A stretch of DNA of 64,000 bases, taken from contig JARDYH010000005.1 of assembly GCA_029215795.1 (NCBI GenBank), positions 160,543,814-160,607,813 on the forward strand, in the 5' to 3' direction. The first letter of the stretch is position 1; every line of letters begins with the position of its first letter. The notes below the pieces were generated by a model. That model made no database searches. It was given only the letters and a program-made list of their open reading frames with translations, and was not told the DNA's origin. Positions 1 to 30,289 of this stretch are shown piece after piece. The position numbers were made by a program, and so were the translations under genes. Source of the stretch: Anniella stebbinsi (taxonomy: Eukaryota; Chordata; Lepidosauria; Squamata; Anniellidae).

Positions 1-220
1 GCATAGCAGTACTGGCTGGCGATCATGGGTGTTGCAGTTAGGGATGTTGCAGGTGCCCGACTGGGTCTGGAAGTTTGAAGGACTCCCCCGCATCCGCGCG
101 CCCCCCTCCCCCCCCGGACCTAGCTGGGTGCCCATGGCATGTTCGGGGACCTGTGGCTCAAGCACCCACGCAGGGCGATGAGCACGCAGCCGCCGCCTGC
201 CCTCGTCCCCAAAGCCTCAT

Positions 221-310
221 CGTGCACAGCAATGGAGGCTCCGGAAATTATGCAAATTTACGCCGCAGGGGGAGTTACGTAATTTCCGGGGCCTCCGACA
301 TTGCGCACAG
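221..310. repeat. Imperfect palindrome in VARS1 intron
   Basis: Arms around 221-252 and 278-310 are inverted copies sharing CCGGAAATTA and gtgc-caatg blocks. The left arm runs into an ATGCAAAT octamer. Probably a short inverted-repeat transposon remnant. The rest of 1-440 is GC-rich with no exon that I can place. Confidence 0.45.
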
Positions 311-812
311 TGGTGCCTCCAAACAACCGAGGTGCCAAAGAAACGTACTCAGCTTGCGAGTGGGGACCAACTGTGACGGGGGTGGTGGCAGGGTGAGCAT
401 CCAAAGAGTCGGACCCAGGTGAGTCCATCCATCCCTAGAGTTCAACACACCCGGAGGGTGTTAGGTTGAGGATGGCTGACCTGGACTCTGCTGCTTCTTT
501 CCCAGCCATGCTGCTTTCTGACTTTCCCTTTCTTGAGACGAGAATTGAACCAGGGAATTTCTAGCTCATGCTCTTCAGTATGAAGTAGCCTAGGTTGGTA
601 GCCAGGGATTAAGGGCATGCACTAACATGCTTCTTCCTGACTGAGATGGCTGTGCCGGCGATGTAACCTAAAGGGGATGTCCTTTACTCCCATGTCATCC
701 TCTTTGCAGGAGGAAATATAGGTATAAATTGCACCTGACGTGATGGTGCAAAGGCAGTGATTATGATCAGGATGAGTGGAAGCCCGATTCCAATCCAAAT
801 AGATTGAATTTG

Positions 813-1061
813 GAGAGCCAGTGTGGCGTAGTGGCTAAAGTGTTGGCCTGGGAGTCTGGAGATCCGGTTCTAGTCCCCACTCGGCCATGGAAGCTCACTG
901 GGTGACTTTGGGCCAGTCCCAGACTCTCAGCCCAACCTACTTTACAGGGTTGTTGTGAGGATAAAATGTGGAGGAGGAGGAGGAGGATTATGTATGCAAC
1001 CTTGGGTTCCTTGGAGGAAAAAAGGTGGGATATAAATGCAATAATAAATAAATAAATAATT
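813..1061 (+). mobile_element. Sauria-SINE copy
   Basis: tRNA-derived head (gtggcgtagtggctaaag, B-box-like ggttctagtcc), body with tgggccagtc and ttgttgtgaggataaaatg, and a 3' tail of (AATA)n after ggtgggatataaatg. This is the squamate Sauria-SINE layout. Confidence 0.8.
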
Positions 1062-1095
1062 TTGATTGTATTTGCTGGAGGGTGGAAGGAGCTAA

Positions 1096-19542
<18,447 letters not shown>

Positions 19543-19725
19543 AATCGAGGGAAGGGATCTATGGGACTGTAAGAAGATGTTTATCCTGAAGTTAGAGTGG
19601 GGGAGGTGACCGTTTAAAGCCAAGCCCTTCTTGTTTGGGGAAAGAGGACCTGTTTTTTTCTTTTCAGCTCTACTTGGTTTATTCTATTTTAGGCACAGAC
19701 ATTAAAATATTTTGCTGAGTTAGAA
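19543..19725 (+). other. VARS1: VARS1 3' untranslated region
   Basis: From the VARS1 stop to an estimated cleavage site about 15-20 bases past an ATTAAA hexamer. The exact end is inferred, not seen. Confidence 0.6.
19701..19706 (+). promoter_or_regulatory. VARS1: Polyadenylation signal ATTAAA of VARS1
   Basis: ATTAAA lies 159 bases past the VARS1 stop. G/T-rich sequence follows at about 19741-19765. It is the only good polyA hexamer close to the stop. Confidence 0.65.
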
Positions 19726-19744
19726 GACTGAATTCTCATTGGTG

Positions 19745-20416
19745 TGAAGGAAGGAGGTGGTGGCCTATGGGGATGCATAATCCTTTGGCTCTGTGGATTG
19801 ATTCACTTTTGGATGTTCATCGCTTGTTGGCTACAGTGTCAAGTGATGACGTGTGTCTGTAGTGAATGAATGAGGCCATCACAGGCTTTTCAGATCACCT
19901 CATATGCAAGGCTTTCGAGGGAGTCAGTCCACACATTGAGCTATGATGAGTCATCAAGTGTCAAATAATGAAAAAACCAAGTGGGGAACATACAATCCAA
20001 CCCTAAAGGTCAGTTGAGAGTGTTGTCAGGGCCATATTTATTCCATGCTAAATACACACACGCACACACACACAGGCATTTTATATTCTCCTAGCAAGAG
20101 TTGCATTCTTCAACCTCCCCAACTTTATGTTGGTTCTTTCAATGTGCATTTTATTTTTGCTATTTTGCATAATTTCTGTTGGGGAAGGGCAGGAAGCGGT
20201 GCAGGTGACCCCCCCCCCCCCATCATCAGAAATCTTATTCATCCAGCTCTTGCAGAAGCTAGGTTGCCAATGCACTTAAGAATCAACAGGTGTTGCCTAT
20301 GCACTTTAAAAAATAAACTTGGTTTTATCATTCATGAAAATGAGAATTTCAGGAAACTTCTGTGCTTTTTCTGCACTTCTACTGTCAAATTGCTGCAGAC
20401 ACATATACATGTGGAC

Positions 20417-20468
<52 letters not shown>

Positions 20469-22157
20469 TAGACTAGCTGGGGCCACAGGACTGATCTAGG
20501 GCAAATGTTGACATGTGGTGTTCTCTCTTGCACTTACATAGCATGGCTGTGTAGCATTTCCCATGCTGCATGACAGAATAGAGGTATCATTCTAGCACAA
20601 GTGGGAAAATTGACTTACCCACCTATTCCAAACCTTCAAAATACAATCTTTTTTCTGGCACCACTCCTCTCCTACTTTGCCATGATGTGCTACGTCACCA
20701 TAGGAAAGTGGGCTCCAGCCACCAAATTTGACCCCAAAGGTTACGCCTCCTCTCCCCATCCCTCTGCTGATCAACATGTGATAAGTTCATCCACCCTGGA
20801 ATTTCCTAGTCCTCAAACCCCTCCAATGTTGAGTCATACCTCCTCTCAGTACATTCACACTGTGTTGGCTAAAGTGCTTTTAAGTGGCTGGAAGTATTAA
20901 TACCAAGGTTTGGCGAGGAACGGTATGTACATTGAAACCAGGCTTCTGGATTCCTCCGTGATAATTCTGCAGCCTTCTTCTGTAGCTTTGCCCTCAACAG
21001 TGGTTTGCTGTACAGGATTTTTATAGCAGATGAAGCTTTTCATGGCACGGCTATAAACATTTGCTGCAGATTGAGGTGCTGTAAAAGCCACAGCACGGGA
21101 GCTGGTTGGTCACCCTAGCACTCTCTTCCCCCATTTCTCTCCTGTCTAAGCCCAGAAACTCTGGCTCTTAGTCTCTTTGCAGGCTAGCCCCACAGCCCAG
21201 CCTGACTGTCAGAACACAGAGGAATCCTGGCTTCAAGTCCATTACTGCTCACTGCCACCCCATGGCAACCCAGTAGGACAGTCCTGGTACACGGCAATCT
21301 CTTGCTATGACTCAGCTCCTCTTCTGAGCCAACAATCCACTTAGGTAAATATGGAAGAACCTTTTCCCTGATGGGCTAAAATCTCTCTCTTGTGGGTTAG
21401 CTGCACTGCAGATCATCAGATGAGAGAGAATGCCTGGGAACATCTTTTAAAGTTGACAAATTATAGTCCCTCCTTGCCTTTGTCATCATATAGGCCCTAA
21501 ACTCTTTCTAGGCACTCTTTATTTCCTAAGATTTGCCACCTCTTTCCCACCCACCCCTGCCAACACAAGCTCTTTCAAAGCAACCATCTGAGAGGCGATT
21601 AAGCAAGTAAAGCATTTATGTGCCAGGTTGCTGATATAACACATGAATGGGACCTGTTCCTTCTACATGAATTGGTGTGGGTGGGGGAGAGGCATCCTTT
21701 GCCTTAGGCTGCAAAATGTTTTGGGACAGCCCTATGGAATGGCAACTTCCACTGCACCTGAGCGTACCAGGTTAGTTTAGAGATCATTGGACAGGTCTTG
21801 CAGTGCCTGCAGCTCTGCCCTTAAACAGAAGAAATTTGCGGGGGGGGGGGGCATAAGAGGAATGGCCTGGAGGGGGGCATCGACACTCTCCATGTCACCC
21901 AGCATCTACTGGTTGAGGCAGCCACTTTACTGTTGGCTTTTCATCTTTTAACCCACACCTTTACTGAGGCTTCTGCTTCTAGATTCTTTGTGAGATTAAG
22001 TTAGGCTCCTTTACACATTCCTCCCCCCCAGCATTTTTCTTTCTCTGCTTTTCTGCATGTTTCATCACATAACCACAAGATGGTGCTGTGATATAGCTGA
22101 ATTGTGCAAATGCACCAGTCTCATTCTGCCATTTCTAAATAATACCACACTTTTCCT
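19745..22157. other. Intergenic sequence after VARS1
   Basis: No supported gene. It holds a C run at 20209-20221, a (CT)n run at 20418-20464 and a G run near 21839-21850. The other open frames are short and unlike known proteins. Confidence 0.55.
20418..20464. repeat. (CT)n microsatellite
   Basis: About 22 CT units. Confidence 0.95.
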
Positions 22158-22159
22158 GA

Positions 22160-22257
22160 TCGGGGGGGGGGGGGGGGGGAAAGCCAGGGAAATGGTTGCA
22201 AAACACGGGAGAAGCCCTGGAGGAGGAGGAGGAGGAGGAGGAGGAGGAGGAGGAGGC
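22160..22257. repeat. Poly-G run and (GGA)n repeat
   Basis: G homopolymer at about 22161-22179 and GGA units at 22219-22257. Both could form G-quadruplexes on the + strand. Confidence 0.9.
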
Positions 22258-22394
22258 CATGGCCATGTAAAGGACCCACAAACTCAATCAAGAGCACACA
22301 ATAAAAGCCTCGTGTAGAAAGACTCTGTACCTAACATTGTTTGTATCTCTGGGTGCATGGGGGCTGGGGAAAGGCTGGTGACATTTGAACTCAG

Positions 22395-22610
22395 CAAAAA
22401 CAAGATAGAGTTTTGTGGCATGTGAAAGAATCAGCTTTCATGGACACGCTGTCCACTTCATCAGAGGTATGAGGGTTAAACCTTCAGTTTGCAAATTTAG
22501 ATACACATGCCTAGGGTGCTGGTGCTGGATTGATTGTCCACTAAAGCTACTGCCAGAATAAACGTGTTCATCTTTAAGGTGCCACAGGACTCTTGGTTGG
22601 TTTTGCTGCA
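22395..22610. repeat. Dispersed repeat, family G
   Basis: gttttgtggcatgtgaaag, ctgtccacttcatcagagg and ggtgccacaggactcttgg match the pattern at 32.65 kb. Family name not certain. Confidence 0.5.
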
Positions 22611-23229
22611 AGAAGTGAACAAGAGGTCCTGCTCTGGAATGTGAACCCGGGTCTCTCAAAACCCACCAAGCCAACAGAACTAATGCTATAAACTCACATT
22701 CCAGAAGGGGTTGAAGAGGGCTTGTGGGTGGCAGGTCTCCTGGGATCTTAGACAGGGCTGTGCAGGAGCAGCCAGTAACATCCTGGATTTTCCCTGAATC
22801 CCTTAAGTCTTTGGGGGTGGAGAGGAGGAGAAGGGAAGTGGTAAAGGGCGCATTGGACACAGGGTGCACACCAAAATCCTTTGCAATGGGTGAGATGGAG
22901 GAGCGTTTAATCGTTATCCTTTAATGGCATAGGGTGCGGTGGGGAGGGGAGGGGAGGGGGAAGCAAACTTGCCAGGATCTAACCCCCCCCCTCTCTCTCC
23001 TACGCCTTCTAACAGCAGCCTGAGCCACAGAAATGCAGCAGGTGGGGTAGATTCCTTTTGCATGGACGGTGATTAACGTAAAACCTGGATTTCTGGGTGT
23101 ATCAGGCGCCACTTGAAGGCACAGGAGCAGAAGCCAGGAAAACGGGCCAGCTAGCCAGCCAGGATTGTTGGGTTTTCTGGGTGGGGGAGACCAGCCCGGA
23201 CGCCTGGGTCCCCCGGGGAGGAGCCGTTC

Positions 23230-23435
23230 AGAGCAGCGGGTTGGCTCAGAGGCGCTCTCTCTGCCTCGCCCGCCTCTCTCTCTCTCTCAGCACCTCTGCC
23301 GCGTTCTCTCGCTCCTCCGACTCACGTGTGTGCTGTAATTATAGCCCCGGAGCGCAGGGGCGACGGCACCGCCACCGGCTGGCACTGTACCCGCTCGCCA
23401 GCTATTAATAGGGGCCGGGCTGCTGCTGCTGCTGC
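23230..23435 (+). promoter_or_regulatory. VWA7: CpG-rich promoter-like block, probably of VWA7
   Basis: CpG density rises sharply against its surroundings, with CT runs, a CCGGAGCGC-type core and a TATA-like tattaata at 23403-23410. Nothing else between the two genes looks like a promoter. It would drive transcription toward VWA7, with a start near 23435. An unrelated or bidirectional promoter is possible. Confidence 0.5.
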
Positions 23436-23618
23436 TCCGGGCGCTGACTGGGCACGGGGAGAGATCCTGCGCAGGGCAGAGGAGGGGCGGCGCCCTCGAA
23501 GGCGGCGCAGCAGCAGCAGCAGCAACAACAGAGCCCATCGCCCAGGCAAGGGGCGCCGAAGGGGCAGGGGCGCCCCAGGACGCGCTCCGGAGCCCTTCCT
23601 CTTGCTGCAGCGTACCTG
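23436..23618 (+). other. VWA7: Predicted first non-coding exon of VWA7
   Basis: GC-rich transcript-like segment with CTG and CAG repeats, downstream of the TATA-like box and ending in a good donor, CCTG|gtaggt. It would splice to the acceptor at 33683 just before the VWA7 ATG, giving a first intron of about 10 kb. Start and use are inferred. Confidence 0.42.
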
Positions 23619-23763
23619 GTAGGTCCGGCGGGGGGGGTGTTCTAGGGGGCTGAGGGAGGGGGGCTTTCTCTGGGGCTTATGGAAGGGGAAGGAGGGAATT
23701 GAGGAGGATCCTCGGAGGGAAAGAGGAGAGAGGGGCGTCTGGGCATCGTGACAGTCGCTTTCC

Positions 23764-23796
<33 letters not shown>

Positions 23797-23854
23797 TCCA
23801 GCTTTCCCCCCTAACCTGCAACATGGAATCAACCCACTTTACTTTTGAAGAGTC

Positions 23855-23996
23855 ATAGATTCCCCAACCTGGTGCCTCCAGGTCTTTTTTGGACCACAAC
23901 TTCCCTCGTCCCTGAGACCATTGGCTGTGCTGTCTGGGGCTGATGGGAGTTGAAGTCCAAAACATATGAAGGGCACCAGGCTGGAGAAAGCTGGGC
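23855..23996. repeat. Hairpin element, family C
   Basis: gattccccaacctggtgcc and the inverted gggcaccaggctggagaa, with inner gatgggagttgaagtcc. A (TTA)n run precedes it at 23764-23793. Confidence 0.75.
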
Positions 23997-24031
23997 TATA
24001 TTTACGTGATCCTCCATCCTTTGTATCTAGT

Positions 24032-24058
24032 TATCCTCCTCCTCCTCCTCCTCCTCCT
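24032..24058. repeat. (CTC)n microsatellite
   Basis: Nine or so CTC units. Confidence 0.9.
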
Positions 24059-24305
24059 TCTATTGTTGTTGTTGTTTTAAATGACAAACAAAAACAGCTA
24101 GCAGTGATGTGCTGCTGATGTGACTTACCTTTAAATGGGGGAAAGATGTAATGCAGTCATGGGTCATCCCCCCACCACCAATAGAAGACCTGTGCCTTAA
24201 CGTCTATTAACCATCCTGTGTTTACTCCTATACTCATCATTTTGGTAAATTAGTCATTTTAGTAAATTTGGTAAACGTCTCAGTTTTCAGTTCATGCTTG
24301 CATGT

Positions 24306-24632
24306 AATGGGAAGGGCTGTAGCTTAGTGGTAGAGGCCCTGCTTTGCATGCAGATGGTCCCAAGTTCGAATCCAGCACCTCCAGGTAGGGTTAAGAAAGA
24401 ATCTTGCCTGAACCCCTGGGCAGGATCTACACTGCTGTTTTATAATGGTATTGACAACTGTTGGGGCCCATGACAGATTCCATATACAGTTTTCAAACCA
24501 CGTTCAAAGTGTTATATTCTACTTGGTGTAGACCTGGCCCTGGAGAGCTGCTGCCAGTCATTGCTGACAATACTGGGCTAGATGGACCAACAGCCTGACT
24601 CTGTATAAGGCAGCTCCGTATGTTCTGATGCT
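24306..24632 (+). mobile_element. tRNA-headed SINE interrupted by a hairpin transposon
   Basis: Head gggctgtagcttagtggtag with B-box-like ggtcccaagttcgaatcc. The body breaks at 24420 and resumes at about 24541 as cctggagagctgctgcc, ending gtataaggcagctccgtatg. The inserted piece is listed separately. Confidence 0.75.
24421..24538. mobile_element. Hairpin transposon (family B) inside the SINE
   Basis: Termini caggatctacac and the inverted gtgtagacctg. Flanking octamers cccctggg and gccctgga share the central CCCTGG, consistent with an 8-bp hAT-type target duplication. Confidence 0.7.
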
Positions 24633-24659
24633 CTAGCCTGGCTCAGAGCTGGAGAGGAA

Positions 24660-26260
24660 AGGTACTCTGCATGTGGTTAAAGATGCTGCTTTTTCACATG
24701 GTTGTGGGCTAAACCTTGCATTCGGAACAAAGTCTGGGATGGATTGTGGATATGTTCTGGCTCAAATGAAATGGGATGGTTTGGATGCCTATGTGTAACT
24801 GTATAATAGAGGACTGTGTTACTGTTTCTGTGTTGTGTGTTGAAAGCTGTGAAAGGTGGGTGTAATTTGCATGGCACATGATTGTATATAACTGAGAGCC
24901 AAGCTAGACATGATGCCATTCACACAGTTAACGGATTTTGTGAATGGCTCTTAAAAAGTAAATTGCAGGCACTGGGGCAGGATTGGGCCCGCAGCAGGGT
25001 GTTTGCGTGTGCAAAGGATTACCCAAACCCACACCCACGAACAGGCAGTTCTCTTAGTTTATCCCTGAGGTGGTTCTTGTATAAATTTAGAGGTAAATGT
25101 GTCATTTGCACATGTATATACAAGTATATACAACCCTAAAATAAGTAGCATAATGTCATGACTTCAGGTTATGTAGCCCTCCACTCCCTGGGCTTTTAGA
25201 AAGGATGTGATGACACAACTCTTTCATTTAGCCTTTTAAGTTATGCAGTTGTTCAAATATTTTACTGTTTTTAATATCGTTGTTAATTACTGTTTTCAGG
25301 TTTTATTGATTTATATTGTTATGCGCCAGCTTGATGACTTTTGAGCCAATAAAGCAATACATAAATGTCAACAATAAAATAGATAATGCACAGCAAACAG
25401 TTTCATATTCAGATTTTTCCTCCCTTTAAAGTCTAAACTGGCAAATTGCACATGATAGGGCAGATAGTGTCAGCAAAAAGGAACAATTGTTAAAGAAAAC
25501 GGATTGTTATTGAGAACTTTATCCTTATCGGAAGTTGGCTAAGTGGGTTTGTACTGGATAAGACTGGTGTAGTTTTGCCACTGTAAAAGCAAAGAGAGTG
25601 GAGATTTGTTCTTATGGATAAATTAACACATTATAAAAGAACAAAAAAAAGTAACAATTTAATAAATAATTGGATCCCACTTATTGATTATTGTAAAAAA
25701 GAATGTCTTGCTTCTAAAAATGCAATGTAGTTTTTCCATGCTCTGAATCCAGTGATTATTTGAAACCCTACCCCCACCCCCCTGGCCCTGTTTTCTTATT
25801 TCTGATCAAATTAAGCTTATTATTTGCTATTTTGTTTTTATTAGAAATTGTCAATATTAACTTTTGTAAAGAATTATAGTAGATTGTATATGTTAAAAAA
25901 ACTTCGCAATTATTGCTGTTGTCAAAACTCTACTTTGCCTTGTTTCTTTACGTAACTCTTGGATCTGTGAATAAGAAATCACAAAAACAAAAAGCAAAGA
26001 GAGAGACGTGTAATGGTGTTATGCCATTTTAAAAATTGAATCAATTTGTATGTTCCTGATTCCCTATTCACACTTGCTACAATGGACTCGGGGTTGGTGT
26101 GCCTTCCCTACTAAGAGGAACGGCTAATGTTTATTTTAAAAATGTGAATAGTGTGGAAAGTATGTATGGGAGGCTTTTCCCAGCCTTTCTCATAGACAGT
26201 ACTTTGAACTCAAGGAGGCCTAATGACATTGACTGGCAGTAGACTCAGGACAGACCAAAA
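24660..26260. other. Intergenic, A/T-rich, mostly unassigned
   Basis: A LINE-like 3' tail (gttgttaattactg to caataaagcaatacataaatg) is visible at about 25240-25375. The rest shows no gene. Confidence 0.5.
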
Positions 26261-26265
26261 AGAAA

Positions 26266-26386
26266 AAAAGAAAAAGCGGTAGCTCTGTGTTTGAGCACCT
26301 GCTTTGCATGTGGAAGGTCCCAGGTTCAATTCCCTGCATCTGAAGTTAGGGCTAGGAAAAAACCCATCTGACATCCTGGAGAGTGT
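26266..26386 (+). mobile_element. tRNA-headed SINE, 3' part cut by hairpin element
   Basis: gcggtagctctgtgtttgag with ggtcccaggttcaattcc; breaks after catcctggagag. Confidence 0.65.
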
Positions 26387-26387
26387 A

Positions 26388-26528
26388 GAACATCCTTCCC
26401 CAGCCTGGTGCCCTCCAGATGTTTTTGACTACAACTTCCTTCAGCCCTAGCCAGCATGGCCAATGGTCAGGGGTGATGACAGTTGTAGTCCAAAACATCC
26501 AGAGAGCACCACATTGTGGAAGGCTGAG
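26388..26528. repeat. Hairpin element, family C, within SINE
   Basis: ccttccccagcctggtgcc and the inverted gagcaccacattgtggaagg; inner gactacaacttccttcag / gacagttgtagtcc. Confidence 0.75.
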
Positions 26529-26544
26529 TTTTGACTCTTCATGG

Positions 26545-26735
26545 GGAAGGACCCTAGCTCCATGGAAGAGCACCTGCTTTAGATGCCGAAGGTCCCAGGT
26601 TTGATTCTCGGCATCTCCTGGTAGGGCTGGGGAAGATCCCTGCCTCAAATTGTGGAAAGCCGCTGCCAGTTTAGAACGAGATGGATGGATGGTCTGCCTC
26701 ACTATAAGGCAGCTTCCTATGTACTAACGCTGCTC
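26545..26735 (+). mobile_element. tRNA-headed SINE, near full length
   Basis: ccctagctccatggaagagc, ggtcccaggtttgattctc and the 3' end ataaggcagcttcctatg. Confidence 0.7.
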
Positions 26736-26929
26736 ATACAAGGTGTAACTAACTTATGGAACTCACTGCCACAAAGTGTGGTGATGGCGGCAGGTGGCTT
26801 ATCACGGGTCTCCAAAGTGGAGCTCAGAGGCACCTGCAATGGCTCTCTGTGAAGGAGTCTTCAGCGTGGCTGCGGGCACCCACAAAACTTTTTTTAAAAA
26901 TAAAAATCCTCCATTTTTTATTTCACATA

Positions 26930-27590
26930 CATGGATTTGTATGTATCCATATGGTAATGAATATATATGAAATGCATACAACCTTCTAGCAATTATGCAT
27001 AGGCTTCAGTTAAAGTGCACCAAATATCCAGAAAGTATCCATTTGAAGGTGGAGTCTATGTGCCACCCATTCCAATAATGAAAGTGTTATAAGGTTTTCA
27101 ATACTTTGTATTATAAGAAGTGAATGTTTATCCTTCCAGTGTTGTAATATCAGTCTTTTAGCTGTCAAAAGGGCACAAAAAATCCGTTTACGCTAAACGT
27201 TTGTTAATTTCCATGAAGCAGGTAAATAATTGAAAAGAGTGTGTACATCAGTGAATATTAAAAGCTGTTCCAGTACAAAATTTATCTCTGTAATAACCTC
27301 CTCCGAAAAAGAAGCAACTACTGGACACAGCCAAAACATATGTTTAAAAGAAGTATTCACTGTATTCCATCTTCAGCAATTAGCCAAATTAGACAATCCC
27401 TTATTAAAGAGATGTTGTGGTTCTGATAGACACGAAACAATTTTTGTTGTTGAAGTCACAACCTAAGACCACAGACATGAAAGGAAGATGCCAAATCATC
27501 GATCCACTGATCATGCATTTTGTGATGGTGCCACCAGCAGTTTCTCAAATTCCCAGATGTGCCCATGTGTCCCACAAGGTTGGGGACCCC
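26930..27590 (-). mobile_element. L1-like LINE ORF2 C-terminal remnant
   Basis: The minus strand across 27160-27370 reads like the end of L1 ORF2 (MFWLCPVVASF and EEVITEI, then KRLILQHWK farther on), with stops and shifts. No intact element. Confidence 0.5.
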
Positions 27591-27860
27591 TGACATAGAT
27601 AGCTTGAAAAAGGCATTAGAGCAATTCATGGTGGATATACGTATTTGTACAAACCCTTCAGCTGAATGGAACCTTCAGATAGAGAGGAAACCTATCTCTG
27701 CGTCGCATGTGACGGGGACAAAGAACTGGGGGAAGCTATCGCCTGCATGTCCTGCTTATGATCTCCTAATGCATCCCTCTGGCTGTGGTTGGAAACGAAA
27801 GCTGGACTAGATGGACCTGGGTCTGATCCAACAAGACAGTTTTTATGTTCTCCTCACTGT
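27590..27860 (+). mobile_element. CR1/L3-like LINE 3' fragments
   Basis: gcttgaaaaaggcattagag, then ggtctgatccaacaagacag and ttttatgttct. A diverged copy of the tail at 30.1 kb. Confidence 0.5.
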
Positions 27861-27999
27861 GAGTTCAGAATTGTAGTTAAAGTTAGCAGGGCTGGCACTG
27901 ACCGTACAAACAAGCTGAGTCTGCAGGACACAGCTCTAAGGTTGTCAGTTCAGGTCAAGAGCAGTATTGGAGTCCAGCTTTCCATGCTGCTTCTAAGGC

Positions 28000-28290
28000 C
28001 CCCTCCACAAGGATGCGCTTTTGCGCCCGGTTCGGCGATTATGCGCATTATCGCGGAGGCGCATTTACTCCTAATCCCTCTGCACGGGAGGCGGCGAGAG
28101 GCGGCGAAGCGCATTAATTGATGTCCAAAAAGCGCTTTACAAGAAGTTAATGCGCATAATCGCTTGTTCACACGGCGAAAATGCGCTTTAACGGCCGGAG
28201 CAAAATAAAAGTCGCTGTTTAACGCGCATTCGATAATGCGCATAATCCGGGAGATAACACGCCTCTACGCCTGTTTTGCGCTCCGCTGGT
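28000..28290. mobile_element. CpG-dense palindromic element (gcgc-rich)
   Basis: Many GCGC and gcgataatgcgcat-type palindromes, and inverted edges ccccctccacaaggatgcgc / gcgctccgctggtgtggagg. It stands out from the A/T-rich flanks. No ORF of interest. Probably a young short DNA transposon. Confidence 0.55.
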
Positions 28291-28854
28291 GTGGAGGTAA
28301 AATTTATAATGAGCCTTCAAAGAGCATTAAACCTCTCTTGTGGAGGTAGCCATGGCTGCTTTTCTCTGTGTGAATGGGAAAGCATAAGTGCACATCCAGA
28401 CTCTCTGCAATGTTGCTGGTTGCTTCTGTGCCGCATCCCAATCCATGCTAGGAGCCAGCCACCCTGGGAGGAGTGCAAATTCACGCGCTCCCTCTGCGTG
28501 TGCTATCCATCTGTTTCTCTGTGCGATTCATTCAGTTTGCGGTGTGTGTATGTGAGATGCAGGAGCTGTTATCTTTGCAACCCAAGCAGCCTACCTCGCC
28601 AGCCAATTTCTAAGAAATAGCCCTATCTCAGCTTACATGCCGGGTTTGTGAGTGGGGAGGAAAAAGCAGGGGGAAGACCACTCAAAGGAGAGAGGAGGGG
28701 CCGCCACGGGTTTGTGTGCAATGAACTGGCACTTAAACATTTTTAGTAGCACCACATGTGTGTTCATGTGAATGAGCCTGCTTGCTTAGCTCACCGAGAG
28801 CCATTTTGCTCTGTATACACCTGCTGTAGGGCACCTGCCGTCTGCTTGTGGTAC

Positions 28855-29107
28855 ATTGGGCTCAAGTTACAGGAAGCCAGATTCCGGCTGGACATCAGGA
28901 AAAACTTCCTGACTGTTAGAGCAATACGACAATGGAACCAATGACCTAGGGAGGTGGTGGGCTCTCCCACAGCAGAGGCATTCAAGAGGCATCTGGACAG
29001 CCATCTGTCAGGGATGCTTCAAGGTGGATTCCTGCATTGAGCAGGGGTTGGACTCAATGGCCTTGTAGGCCCCTTCCAACTCTACTATTCTATGATTCTA
29101 TGATTGC
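28855..29107 (+). mobile_element. CR1 LINE 3' end
   Basis: aggaagccagattccggctg, tgttagagcaatacgacaatg and the octamer-type terminus attctatgattctatgatt. Confidence 0.9.
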
Positions 29108-29109
29108 AG

Positions 29110-29690
29110 GGACCGATGTGCAGTTAAGCCCTTGGCCTCCCATGTGACAAGTCAATCTCCCAATGAAGCGGCATCCAAACTCTTCTCTTCAGTAGGAGAG
29201 GCACCTCAGCCACTGGAGGTAGCAGATTTTCAGTCAGTGGTTGGTTCCTTTCATGCTGCACAGGTAAGAGCAGGAGGTATGAGTGGCAGGTGGAGGAATC
29301 TGCCTAGAACAGAGGGCATGGGGGGCATTCCTTCCTTGCACAGGGGGTCCATCCCCACTGCCTGACCAGCATACATGTGCAACACATGTGTTTGCCGAGA
29401 TACGTTTTGTCAGATTCATGCATTGCACACACTACTGTTGTTTTTAGGTGTACTTGAAAAGATGTGTGAAGTAGTCCTTTGTGCTTCCAAGCTCTGAGAT
29501 TCTGTGGCTGTTCAGCTGCATTCAGCTGATGTTTTTTTTTTTCTGTAGACGTCTCACGTGCTCTCTCCTAAAACCAGTGGTCAATTTTGAAGTGCAAGTG
29601 CTCATGACATTGGCTATAGCCACACCCCCAAGGGCAGTCCACAAATGCAGGTAGCTGTGTTGATCCAGATCTGTATATGTGTAGTGTTGT
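29110..29690. other. Intergenic, unassigned
   Basis: No gene or clear repeat seen, apart from a T run near 29530. Confidence 0.5.
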
Positions 29691-29754
29691 ATAGGTGTGC
29701 AAGGGATAGCTCACAACACTGTACTGTTGTGGGGAAAATTCCCCCCTGCTCCCA

Positions 29755-30140
29755 TTAGTGTGAGGATTCCAAGGAACTCAGAGGGAACAGGGAACAGATT
29801 CAGGACAGATAAAAGGAAGTACTTCTTCACACAGCGCGTAGCTAAACTATGGAATTCTCTACCACAAGACGTGGTGATGGCCACCAATCTGGATGGCTTT
29901 AAAAGGGGGTTAGACAAATTCCTGGAACAGAAAGCTATCAATGACTGCTAGTCCAGTAGCAGAGGCAATATGTCTATGTACACCAATTGCTGGGGAACAT
30001 GGGTGGGAGGGTACTATTTCACTCATGTCCTGCTTGTGGGTCCCTGGTCAACAGCTGGCTTGGCCGCTTTGTGAACAGAATGCTGGACTAGACAGACACT
30101 TGGTCTGATCCAGCATGGCTCCTCTTATGTTCTTATGTAG
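29755..30140 (+). mobile_element. CR1/L3-like LINE 3' end
   Basis: attcaggacagataaaagg, ggatggctttaaaagggggt, then the tail tgatccagcatggctcctc ttatgttcttatg. The family recurs at 30.7-31.1 and 61.6-61.9 kb. Confidence 0.85.
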
Positions 30141-30289
30141 GGAAGTCAGAGCGGGATGGCAAATAACGTCAGCATCTCTGCTAATCAAAAAGCCTCATTG
30201 CTTCAACCCTGCAAGCCCCAGCTTCAATAAACCATTGCCTAAAACCGACCCCATAAAATAGGGATATTGGAAGAAGGAGAACTGAGGTC

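Noticed and set aside
23326..23622. Arg/Ala-rich 98-codon frame in the CpG-rich block
   Set aside because: GC-rich promoter sequence naturally lacks stops. The composition is low-complexity and the ATG precedes the TATA-like box.
27230..27466. 78-codon + strand frame
   Set aside because: The opposite strand matches an L1-type C-terminus; the + frame is its shadow.
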